Under the pieces are notes generated by a model. The model saw only the letters and a program-made list of their open reading frames with translations, was not told where the DNA came from and did not search any database. A stretch of DNA of 9,188 bases from Firmicutes bacterium UBA5774. GTDB lineage: Bacteria; Bacillota; Clostridia; Peptostreptococcales; Anaerovoracaceae. The stretch spans positions 4,112 to 13,299 of the forward strand of contig DIEM01000040.1 in assembly GCA_002418625.1 (NCBI GenBank). Reading direction: 5' to 3'. Both the position numbers and the translations under genes were made by a program. This document shows positions 1-4,792 of the stretch, piece after piece. Every line of letters starts with the position of its first letter. Position 1 is the stretch's first letter.

Positions 1-466
1 GGACGGCCGCATCCTTCTGCCAGATTTCATCATTCGGCCTGCTGTAGCTGAACCATTTTGCAAAATCCGTCTCTCCCGCCATGTTTGCCAGCTGCACCAT
101 CAGCGGCTGGTAGGAATCCGGCTCCGGAAGCGTGGCACCCATTTCAACTGCTCCATGCGGCTTGCGGTCGCCGAGCAGATAGGCATTTGACAAGGCGTCA
201 TAGGAAACGACGGTGCCGCTGCCGACCCTGGCACTGAGCAGGCCCTTCTGTTCGCATACCTTGAACGCCTTCGAAACTGTGCTGACATTGATATCCAGAT
301 AATCCGCCAGTTCTCTCAGCGGCGGAAGCTTTGTTCCGGGCAGCAGGCTGCCGCTGACGATATCCGCTTCAAGCCGCTCCGCCAGGAAGTGGTATAGGGA
401 CTTGGCATTTTTTTCAATGACCGGCTTCCAGGTCATCGGATAATTTTCAAAAGAATTCACAGGCAT
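1..466 (-). CDS. MocR-type GntR regulator with aminotransferase domain (3' end cut by window edge)
   Basis: Transcriptional regulator of the GntR/MocR family, of which only the first ~155 residues are inside the window. Residues ~17-85 form a winged helix-turn-helix: the stretch KLPPLRELADYL followed by DINVSTVSKAFKVCEQKGLL and GSGTVV is the classic GntR DNA-binding pattern. After it come a linker containing EMGATLPEPDSYQPL and the phrase FSYSRPNDEIWQKDAA, which matches the entry into the PLP-dependent fold-type I aminotransferase domain of MocR proteins; the PLP lysine lies outside the window. The ATG at 466 is chosen because AGAGGA (476-481) lies about nine bases upstream and a promoter lies just before it. 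MocR proteins usually regulate vitamin B6, amino-acid or amine metabolism, often on a neighbouring divergent gene; here the upstream neighbour points the same way, so the target is not evident. Confidence 0.9.
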   Translation of the reverse strand, partial: MPVNSFENYPMTWKPVIEKNAKSLYHFLAERLEADIVSGSLLPGTKLPPLRELADYLDINVSTVSKAFKVCEQKGLLSARVGSGTVVSYDALSNAYLLGDRKPHGAVEMGATLPEPDSYQPLMVQLANMAGETDFAKWFSYSRPNDEIWQKDAAV

Positions 467-475
467 GGGATCACA

Positions 476-521
476 TCCTCTCGCACCATACAATTATACA
501 ATCGTGCGGCGCAAGAGGCAA
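476..521 (-). promoter_or_regulatory. Promoter and RBS of the MocR-type regulator
   Basis: On the minus strand TTGCCT (516-521, 4 of 6 to the -35 consensus) is followed after exactly 17 bases by a perfect TATAAT (493-498). Transcription would start near 486, giving a very short leader that carries the AGAGGA ribosome binding site at 476-481. This is the only good promoter between the regulator and the ATPase gene upstream of it. Confidence 0.7.
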
Positions 522-529
522 GGATAGTT

Positions 530-545
530 GTGCATTGCCTTGCAC
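530..545. promoter_or_regulatory. Palindrome beside the regulator promoter, possible operator
   Basis: The 16-base sequence GTGCATTGCCTTGCAC has perfect 5-base arms (GTGCA/TGCAC) and a symmetric centre pair. It lies eight bases upstream of the -35 box of the MocR-type gene. That is a plausible place for an autoregulatory or activating site. MocR family sites are more often direct repeats, so the protein that binds it is unknown. Confidence 0.35.
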
Positions 546-573
546 CTCGTTCAATAACGGGTTCGCTTTTGAT

Positions 574-1776
574 TTACTCATTAGCCAATAAAAAATCAAT
601 GAGATTCAAATGAACAATCCCATCCCGCATTATTGTTGTCCTGTCTAAAGAAATGACGTATTTCGGATAATGGTCGCCAATATCGGCAAATGCTCCGAAT
701 TCGCGCCCGATTACCGACTCATCGCTAAGTAAATAAGCCGCCTGAACATAGAATTTTTCCATGCCTTTTTCAGCTATAAAATCCACTTCACCTTTATGAG
801 TCTTGCCGATATAAACCTTATACCCTCTTGCAATCAGCTCGTTATAGCAAATCGTTTCCACAATATAACTATACTCATCTTTCACCCTATTCTTTTTTAA
901 ATGGAGAAATCCCAAATCGCAAACGTAAATCTTTTCTTCAAATGCCAGAATTTTTTTTCCGCGGATATCGTATCTTGAGACCTTGTCGCAAATGCATGCT
1001 TCTTCAATATACTTTAGATAATCATATACTGTCGGTGCCGAAACGGATTGATTTTTATCAGTAAGTGACAATGCTATTGCATTGCCCGAGATTGTTATTG
1101 AAGAATTTGCTATAACATAGTCCAATATTTTGTTCAATGCCGCCGGAGAAGCTACTTTATTCCTCATGATGATATCTTTCAACACGACAGAGTCGTAAAT
1201 ATTAGATAAGATAATTTCTTTGCTGCTTTCTTCGGGCTCCTTGCATACTAAAGGAAATCCGCCCCATTTCATATATTCATCTAAAAATTCTTCCTTTGTC
1301 TTGACTCTCTGGATTTCAGCCTGATATTCGCAGTATTCGCCAAACGTAAATGGCATGATCCGAAACGAGAGTGTTCGGCCGCTTAAATGTGTTGCCAGCT
1401 CGCCCGATAGAAGTCTTGAATTCGATCCTGTTATGAAAATACTTGCATCATGTGTGGAACGAAATGAATTAACAACAAGTTCAAACCGATCGACATTTTG
1501 GATTTCATCGAATAATAAATAATATTTTTCAGCCTTGCCGATCTTCTTTTCAACATACTGATACAATGAATCAGCATCACATAATTCCCGATACTGATAG
1601 TCTTCAAAATTGATATAGACAATTCTTTCTGCAGGGACTCCTGCTTCTTTCAGTTCTTGAATGATTTGCCTGATAATCGTTGACTTTCCACATCGCCTAA
1701 TACCGGTTATCACTTTTACCATTTCCGAGTGATAAAACGGTCTGATCCGTTTCAGGTATAGTTCTCTTATAATCAT
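574..1776 (-). CDS. AAA_14 / DUF4143 family ATPase
   Basis: Complete 400-residue member of the large prokaryotic family of AAA ATPases with a C-terminal DUF4143 domain. Walker A is GIRRCGKST (25-33), Walker B is YLLFDE (86-91), the sensor-1 region is ITGSNSR (115-121), and the conserved SGR (132-134) comes before the PFTFGEY element (~142-148). The DUF4143 part (~190-390) carries the PD-(D/E)XK-nuclease-like signature: VETICYNEL around 306-314, GEVDF at 329-333, and Q345 in the strand after it. Length is typical and no frameshift is seen. The ATG at 1776 has GGAG about 11 bases upstream. The cellular role of this family is not established; it is common in anaerobes and often found as isolated, mobile-looking genes. 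The gene is markedly AT-richer than its neighbours, which suggests acquisition. It ends about 50 bases before the regulator promoter and no terminator is visible after it. Confidence 0.93.
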   Translation of the reverse strand: MIIRELYLKRIRPFYHSEMVKVITGIRRCGKSTIIRQIIQELKEAGVPAERIVYINFEDYQYRELCDADSLYQYVEKKIGKAEKYYLLFDEIQNVDRFELVVNSFRSTHDASIFITGSNSRLLSGELATHLSGRTLSFRIMPFTFGEYCEYQAEIQRVKTKEEFLDEYMKWGGFPLVCKEPEESSKEIILSNIYDSVVLKDIIMRNKVASPAALNKILDYVIANSSITISGNAIALSLTDKNQSVSAPTVYDYLKYIEEACICDKVSRYDIRGKKILAFEEKIYVCDLGFLHLKKNRVKDEYSYIVETICYNELIARGYKVYIGKTHKGEVDFIAEKGMEKFYVQAAYLLSDESVIGREFGAFADIGDHYPKYVISLDRTTIMRDGIVHLNLIDFLLANE

Positions 1777-1802
1777 GTCAGGTTCATCTCCAATCTGAAT
1801 TC

Positions 1803-1840
1803 ATTATAATTAGCATACCAGAAAACCAGGATAAACGCAA
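1803..1840 (-). promoter_or_regulatory. Probable promoter of the DUF4143 ATPase gene
   Basis: On the minus strand TTGCGT (1835-1840) lies 17 bases from an extended -10 element, TG-G-TATGCT (TATGCT at 1812-1817). A perfect TATAAT (1803-1808) follows directly but has no good -35 at the right distance. One of these probably drives the ATPase gene, whose ATG is about 30 bases further on. Confidence 0.4.
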
Positions 1841-1921
1841 CATAGTATTAAATGCATTTAATTTCTTCGCATTTTATTGCTTTAGTATAAACTCATTTTA
1901 ATTTTAATCGAGATTTTGGCG

Positions 1922-1945
1922 CAGAATTAACTCCATTTAATTCTG
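1922..1945. repeat. AT-rich inverted repeat in the ATPase-methyltransferase intergenic region
   Basis: Perfect 9-base arms CAGAATTAA (1922-1930) and TTAATTCTG (1937-1945) flank a six-base loop. The repeat lies between the terminator of the methyltransferase gene and the promoter of the ATPase gene. It could be a protein-binding site or a weak second termination hairpin. The rest of 1777-1920 holds only AT-rich sequence and the ATPase promoter. Confidence 0.45.
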
Positions 1946-1948
1946 TTT

Positions 1949-1988
1949 AAAATAAAAGGACCGAATCCCATGCAATACAGGATTCAGG
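1949..1988 (-). terminator. Rho-independent terminator of the methyltransferase gene
   Basis: Read on the minus strand, CCTGAATCC is followed by a 10-base loop and GGATTC-GG. This gives a six-base perfect stem extended by two GC pairs past a one-base bulge. The tract TCCTTTTATTTT follows immediately. It starts some 25 bases after the methyltransferase stop codon. Confidence 0.65.
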
Positions 1989-2011
1989 CCTCATAGTGTC
2001 AGTGCCCCTGG

Positions 2012-2728
2012 TTATTTCCGCTTCAGTACGATCGCGATGAAGTTCATGTATTTGCCGGCTCCCGCATTCATCGATGCGCGATCGCTGACGGCATATTCAT
2101 TATCGCAGGCGAGCCAGTCGTTCCAACATTCCTCATTGCTCTCCATTTCGCGAATCGAAATGATTTCGACCCCGTCCGCCGCCTTGATGATATCAGTCCA
2201 GTATGCTGCATCGTGTATGGTGTCGAGATCCTCTGCCGTCCATGACAGCAGCAACTCCGGCGGCATATCGCCGTGGATGTCTTTCTTGAAGCCCGGAACG
2301 GCTATGAGGATGTGCCCGCCGGATTTGACGAGCGGCAGCAGATGCTGTGCAAGGTATGTCTTGTCCAGCCCGAAATAGTGATAAGCGTCAATGCTGACCA
2401 CCGCGTCGAAAAATCCCTCGGCAAATGGCAGCTCGTGCGCCTCCGCCTTTATGGGCAGGATCTGTCTGGCCGTCAGGCTCATTTCGGTAAAGCGCTTCCA
2501 GTTGTCCGTGGGCGAGATCCAAAGATCGGCCGCGATTACTTGAAGCCCGTATTCCTTGGCCAGGAAAATCGACGTGACGCCGCGGCCGCAGCCCAGGTCC
2601 AGCACCGTTGAACCTGGCGGTATCGGATGGAGCGACAGCAATTCTTCCGTCAGTTTCACGGGATTTGGCCCCATGATGTTTTCTTTGATAAATTTATCGT
2701 CATACTTTTGTGACAGCATATATTTCAT
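2012..2728 (-). CDS. Class I SAM-dependent methyltransferase
   Basis: A 238-residue Rossmann-fold methyltransferase. Motif I is VLDLGCGRG (42-50), which binds the SAM methionine part. The acidic residue after strand 2 is D68 in AADLW, the ELPF element (99-102) belongs to the adenine-binding motif, and VVSIDAYHYF (110-119) is the strand-4 motif. GGHILIAVPG (137-146) is the strand-5 region. There is no N/D-PPY motif, so an amino-methylating DNA or rRNA enzyme is not indicated, and the substrate cannot be read from the sequence. The ATG at 2728 is chosen over an upstream in-frame TTG at 2746 because GAAAGGAA (2737-2744) is spaced correctly only for 2728. A small leader transcript with a terminator lies upstream and may regulate it. 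Confidence 0.9.
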   Translation of the reverse strand: MKYMLSQKYDDKFIKENIMGPNPVKLTEELLSLHPIPPGSTVLDLGCGRGVTSIFLAKEYGLQVIAADLWISPTDNWKRFTEMSLTARQILPIKAEAHELPFAEGFFDAVVSIDAYHYFGLDKTYLAQHLLPLVKSGGHILIAVPGFKKDIHGDMPPELLLSWTAEDLDTIHDAAYWTDIIKAADGVEIISIREMESNEECWNDWLACDNEYAVSDRASMNAGAGKYMNFIAIVLKRK

Positions 2729-2736
2729 TGTTTTGA

Positions 2737-2765
2737 TTCCTTTCAACCATTAAGTTGGTATTATA
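2737..2765 (-). promoter_or_regulatory. RBS and possible proximal promoter of the methyltransferase gene
   Basis: GAAAGGAA at 2737-2744 is the Shine-Dalgarno that fixes the start at 2728. A perfect minus-strand TATAAT lies at 2760-2765, but no recognisable -35 lies 16-18 bases further upstream. This box may therefore be weak or activator-dependent, and expression may come instead from the stronger promoter at 2921-2949. Confidence 0.45.
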
Positions 2766-2815
2766 TCTATATCTGTTTATTCCTGAACGCGATGCCGGAG
2801 CACGCTTCCACGCAG

Positions 2816-2841
2816 AAAAAAAGCATAGCGCCACACTATGC
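2816..2841 (-). terminator. Intrinsic terminator (leader attenuator or small-RNA end)
   Basis: On the minus strand the arms GCATAGTG and CGCTATGC form an 8-pair stem (one G-U pair) closed by a three-base loop, followed by seven consecutive T (2816-2822). This is a textbook rho-independent terminator. It lies about 100 bases downstream of a strong promoter and about 90 bases upstream of the methyltransferase start, with no substantial gene in between. Confidence 0.8.
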
Positions 2842-2870
2842 CCGAACCTTGGTCCTGGAAAACGTGTTCC

Positions 2871-2888
2871 TTACAGAACAATAGCCAA
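2871..2888 (-). CDS. Candidate five-residue leader peptide MAIVL
   Basis: TTG GCT ATT GTT CTG TAA lies downstream of AAAGGTGGTG (2894-2903), which differs by one base from the 10-base complement of the 16S rRNA 3' end. The spacing is five bases from the end of that match. Such a strong site in front of so short a reading frame, inside a promoter-to-terminator unit, suggests a regulatory leader peptide. A longer GTG-started frame (2777-2896) overlaps it but has almost no spacing from the Shine-Dalgarno and runs through the terminator. Confidence 0.35.
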   Translation of the reverse strand: MAIVL

Positions 2889-2920
2889 AAATACACCACC
2901 TTTGTTGTTTTTTCGATTTT

Positions 2921-2949
2921 AATATATGCCAAATGCCATCCGATGTCAA
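2921..2949 (-). promoter_or_regulatory. Strong sigma-A-type promoter of the leader RNA
   Basis: Perfect TTGACA (2944-2949) and TATATT (2921-2926, 5 of 6) on the minus strand, separated by exactly 17 bases. This is the best consensus promoter in the window. The start point would be near 2914. Confidence 0.75.
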
Positions 2950-3015
2950 TATTGTTATGCTCCGATCTTCTGCATACCAACAGATTTGTGCAAATGTTCA
3001 AATTCAAAAATGTAT

Positions 3016-3044
3016 TTGCATTATTTCCTATCATGTGCTATAAT
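3016..3044 (+). promoter_or_regulatory. Promoter of the 55-residue zinc-ribbon gene
   Basis: A TTGCAT -35 (3016-3021), a 17-base spacer, and a perfect extended -10, TG-C-TATAAT (TATAAT at 3039-3044). Transcription would start near 3051, leaving an untranslated leader of about 125 nt before the ATG at 3176. In that leader TAGGTG (3113-3118) can pair with CACCTA (3153-3158), just in front of the GAGGAG ribosome binding site (3161-3166). Confidence 0.7.
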
Positions 3045-3175
3045 AAAAAAGTTGACTATGTTCAGCAATATTAACCAAGATTGAAAATATGATTATTACA
3101 TTACCTTCTAGTTAGGTGCAATTAACAATCAATATTTCATCTCATCACTTAACACCTATAGAGGAGAAATGTAAA

Positions 3176-3343
3176 ATGACAGATAAGACTTTAACATGTA
3201 AAGATTGCGGAAACGAATTCGTATTCACTGAAGGCGAGCAGGCTTTCTACCAGGAAAAGGGATTCACGAACGAGCCGCAGAGATGTGCTGACTGCAGACG
3301 CGCTAAGAAAGAGCAGAGAAACAGCGAAAGAAACTATAGATAA
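3176..3343 (+). CDS. Small zinc-ribbon domain protein (55 aa)
   Basis: A 55-residue protein with two CxxC knuckles, C8-x2-C11 and C37-x2-C40, separated by the aromatic linker EFVFTEGEQAFYQEKGF, and a basic tail (RRAKKEQRNSERNYR). This is the widespread small zinc-ribbon family (probable zinc-ribbon, zf-trcl type), found in Bacillota and many other bacteria and of unknown molecular role; nucleic-acid or ribosome binding is often presumed. The start at 3176 is preferred to an in-frame GTG at 3116 because GAGGAG (3161-3166) lies nine bases upstream and homology-like sequence begins there. It forms a single-gene unit with its own extended -10 promoter and strong terminator. Confidence 0.88.
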   Translation: MTDKTLTCKDCGNEFVFTEGEQAFYQEKGFTNEPQRCADCRRAKKEQRNSERNYR

Positions 3344-3362
3344 GATAGGATTTCTTGAAAGC

Positions 3363-3397
3363 AACCTACTGGATCAGATTTCAGTAGGTTTTTTTTT
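3363..3397 (+). terminator. Rho-independent terminator after the zinc-ribbon gene
   Basis: Perfect 9-base arms AACCTACTG (3363-3371) and CAGTAGGTT (3382-3390) are followed by an uninterrupted T tract to 3397. It lies 20 bases after the stop codon of the 55-residue protein. Confidence 0.92.
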
Positions 3398-3462
3398 ATT
3401 CTATGAGCGTTATATTCCACCCAAATCGAACCGGTCGATCATTCCAAAGGACGAAAAATATT

Positions 3463-3576
3463 ATGGTTAAGAAATGCAAACAGTGCGGCTCCCAATTAAA
3501 GCCAGGAGAAAATAATATACAGTGCGATAATTGCCGAAAGCAAAAGCGGGACAGGCACCTGGACATCAAAAAATAG
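3463..3576 (+). CDS. Very small zinc-ribbon-like protein (37 aa)
   Basis: ATG at 3463 to TAG at 3576 encodes 37 residues beginning MVKKCKQCGSQL. It has four cysteines in two CxxC pairs (C5/C8 and C21/C24) set 12 residues apart, which is enough for one tetrahedral zinc site, and a very basic tail (RKQKRDRHLDIKK). AAAGGA lies upstream at a slightly long spacing (about 11 bases). A terminator-like hairpin follows at 3635. I do not recognise a named family. Its layout echoes the larger zinc-ribbon protein just upstream: paired CxxC and an Arg/Lys-rich end. No good promoter is visible between 3397 and 3463, so expression may depend on read-through from the upstream unit. A short but plausible gene. 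Confidence 0.6.
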   Translation: MVKKCKQCGSQLKPGENNIQCDNCRKQKRDRHLDIKK

Positions 3577-3623
3577 AACAAACGGACAAAGGGCCGCAGG
3601 CGATTGCCGTTACTGCTGCTTAA

Positions 3624-3652
3624 TTGAGACTTCACCTCCAGCGCAATATGAT
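3624..3652 (+). promoter_or_regulatory. Promoter of the 60-residue gene, overlapping a terminator hairpin
   Basis: TTGAGA (3624-3629, 5 of 6) and TATGAT (3647-3652, 5 of 6) are separated by exactly 17 bases. The -10 box ends in the 3' arm of the hairpin at 3635-3657, and the predicted start (about 3659) falls in the T tract of that terminator. Confidence 0.6.
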
Positions 3653-3664
3653 GGAGGCTTTTTT
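3635..3664 (+). terminator. Probable terminator of the 37-residue gene
   Basis: CCTCCA (3635-3640) and TGGAGG (3652-3657) form a perfect six-pair stem with an 11-base loop, followed by C and six T. The stem is short but GC-rich, and it lies about 60 bases after the stop codon at 3576. Confidence 0.6.
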
Positions 3665-3718
3665 CATAAATGTCCAATTTCAATGTCAAATTTTAAATTA
3701 AATGATGGAGGATTTAAA

Positions 3719-3901
3719 ATGGCTTATGAAGACGCCAGAAGGAATGCAAAGAATGATATCGAAAATGATATTAGAAATTATTTGAAAGAGAAACAAAATA
3801 AAGCCAGCTATGACCGAGCCATTCACAAAATAGATCTGGCTGCCAAAGTCAATCTGCTACACCACGAAGAGATAGAGGCATATCTGGCGCAGCTCGTCTG
3901 A
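3719..3901 (+). CDS. Small hypothetical protein (60 aa), predominantly helical
   Basis: A 60-residue, charged protein beginning MAYEDARRNAKNDIENDI and ending EEIEAYLAQLV. It has no cysteines, no signal peptide and no membrane segment. Heptad-like spacing of I/L/Y residues suggests two or three amphipathic helices, and I see no catalytic motif. The ATG at 3719 is chosen because GGAGG sits seven bases upstream; an in-frame ATG at 3683 has no ribosome binding site. It has its own promoter (3624-3652). A perfect 10-base inverted repeat begins inside the last codons and ends just past the TGA. I do not recognise the family. The clear expression signals make it a real gene, but its function is unknown. 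Confidence 0.78.
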   Translation: MAYEDARRNAKNDIENDIRNYLKEKQNKASYDRAIHKIDLAAKVNLLHHEEIEAYLAQLV

Positions 3902-3911
3902 AGCTGCGCCA
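3885..3911 (+). terminator. GC-rich hairpin straddling the stop codon, without T tract
   Basis: Perfect 10-base arms TGGCGCAGCT (3885-3894) and AGCTGCGCCA (3902-3911) enclose a seven-base loop whose last three bases are the TGA stop of the 60-residue gene. No T run follows, so it may be a processing or 3'-stability element, or a factor-dependent stop, rather than a classical intrinsic terminator. Confidence 0.5.
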
Positions 3912-3925
3912 ACCTCGATCACGTA

Positions 3926-4021
3926 TCAATATTTCCTAATCATCATCCCTGGTCTCACATTGGGTGCCGAACAGCGTCTGAGATCCGCAAGTGCGGCGGC
4001 AGTGTATTTGACTTTGGGCAT
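3926..4021 (-). pseudogene. Possible remnant of a ParE/RelE-type toxin N terminus
   Basis: The minus-strand frame MPKVKYTAAALADLRR resembles the first strand and helix of ParE/RelE-family toxins, which commonly start with a K/V-x-Y-T-x-x-A-L-x-D-L pattern. The similarity stops after about 16 residues and the frame ends after 31. There is no ribosome binding site and no antitoxin neighbour. It could be a decayed fragment or chance. The rest of 3912-4107 holds a small ATGATG/CATCAT hairpin (4072-4090) and no credible gene. Confidence 0.2.
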
Positions 4022-4107
4022 ATCAGTGTAACGATGGCAAGGATATGCTTCTTTGTTTTACTAATTTTTTTCATGATGACAAAACATCATTATATGCTGC
4101 ATTTTTA

Positions 4108-4788
4108 TTATCTCAATATTTCCTCGATCACATCGGGATAAATCTCGCAATTCCTTCTTTCCGCCAGTTCGTTGAGCTCGCGAAGCATTTCACTGCGCAG
4201 GAGCTTATGATCGATGGGCATGAGGGCTTCCATATTTTGAATCACGTGGCGCGCCAGCCTTTTTTTCGCATCAGTGTATGCCGGCGAATAGGTGGTCAGG
4301 AATACACAGAGCCTGGCGATATCAGTCTCCGGTTCACCGGGTCTGCATTCCTCAAAATCAACGCCGTAAATTGCGTCGTCATCCTTCCCGATGACAAAAT
4401 TCCGAAGATGGGCATCGCCGATGATCATGCTTTCACAGGTCTTTTCCTTCATACAGGTATAGAATCCAAGCAGCCACCGGCAGAGCGCATCAAGACGGGT
4501 GGTGAATTGTTGCTGGCTCTCACGTTCCAGCAGGTCCAGCAAGGTTTCGACACCAATGAAAGAATAGACGATTTGCAGCTCTTCCTCATCGGAAATGAGG
4601 ATCTGCGGAACGTTCATGCCTGATGATTTCAGGGTCCCCATCGTGCGAAGCTCGGTCAGGAACGGCTGCCTTTCCGCAAAGGTTTTGACAACGGTATCCA
4701 TACAGCCGGGATCGCCGTCACGGAGGATTCTCACCACATCATTGCGCTTGCTGAATAGTTTCTGTATTTCAGGTTGCTTGGACGCCAT
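4108..4788 (-). CDS. APH/choline-kinase-like small-molecule kinase
   Basis: A 226-residue protein of the protein-kinase-like fold (aminoglycoside phosphotransferase / lipopolysaccharide-kinase type). Visible elements are VVKTFA with the likely ATP-binding lysine K35, the catalytic loop IIGDAHLRNF (catalytic D125, N130), and the metal-binding YGVDFEE (D144; DFE instead of DFG). A downstream DIARLCVFL segment (156-164) matches the conserved helix of these kinases. It is compact, with a reduced N-lobe and no membrane segment, so it is cytoplasmic. Its ATG lies four bases after the MobB stop, making it the last gene of the ECF operon, probably coupled to MobB. The substrate is unknown. In this context it may phosphorylate an imported or salvaged metabolite, but that is an inference. 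Confidence 0.75.
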   Translation of the reverse strand: MASKQPEIQKLFSKRNDVVRILRDGDPGCMDTVVKTFAERQPFLTELRTMGTLKSSGMNVPQILISDEEELQIVYSFIGVETLLDLLERESQQQFTTRLDALCRWLLGFYTCMKEKTCESMIIGDAHLRNFVIGKDDDAIYGVDFEECRPGEPETDIARLCVFLTTYSPAYTDAKKRLARHVIQNMEALMPIDHKLLRSEMLRELNELAERRNCEIYPDVIEEILR

Positions 4789-4792
4789 GCTT

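Larger units (their letters stand above)
2816..2914 (-). ncRNA. Candidate leader/attenuator RNA or small RNA upstream of the methyltransferase
   Basis: A transcript of roughly 100 nt is bounded by the promoter at 2921-2949 and the terminator at 2816-2841. It contains a near-perfect Shine-Dalgarno and a five-codon mini-ORF (2871-2888), followed by a possible GGAA/TTCC hairpin before the terminator. I could not match it to a riboswitch family I know. The organisation resembles ribosome-mediated attenuators of antibiotic-responsive genes, and a stand-alone small RNA is the alternative. Both ends are inferred from signals, not observed. Confidence 0.5.

Noticed and set aside
2012..2746. Longer methyltransferase start at the TTG at 2746
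   Set aside because: The GAAAGGAA ribosome site would then overlap the first codons; it is correctly spaced only for ATG 2728.
2777..3034. An 85-codon minus-strand frame through the leader region
   Set aside because: It crosses a consensus promoter and a strong intrinsic terminator, and no start in it has proper ribosome-site spacing. The regulatory reading explains the sequence better.
3396..3689. A 97-codon minus-strand frame
   Set aside because: It runs antisense through a clear plus-strand terminator, a cysteine-paired small gene and a promoter, and shows no recognisable domain.
3955..4074. A minus-strand frame starting MKKISKTKKHILAIVTLIC, resembling a lipoprotein signal peptide
   Set aside because: There is no ribosome binding site, it stops after 39 residues with no mature domain, and it overlaps another weak frame; probably chance.
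4072..4090. ATGATG/CATCAT hairpin after the kinase gene as operon terminator
   Set aside because: The stem is weak and AT-rich, and no T tract follows on the minus strand, so there is no support for a rho-independent terminator.
4045..4623. A 192-codon plus-strand frame
   Set aside because: It is antisense to the kinase gene, whose catalytic motifs are clear on the other strand; it is a codon-bias shadow.
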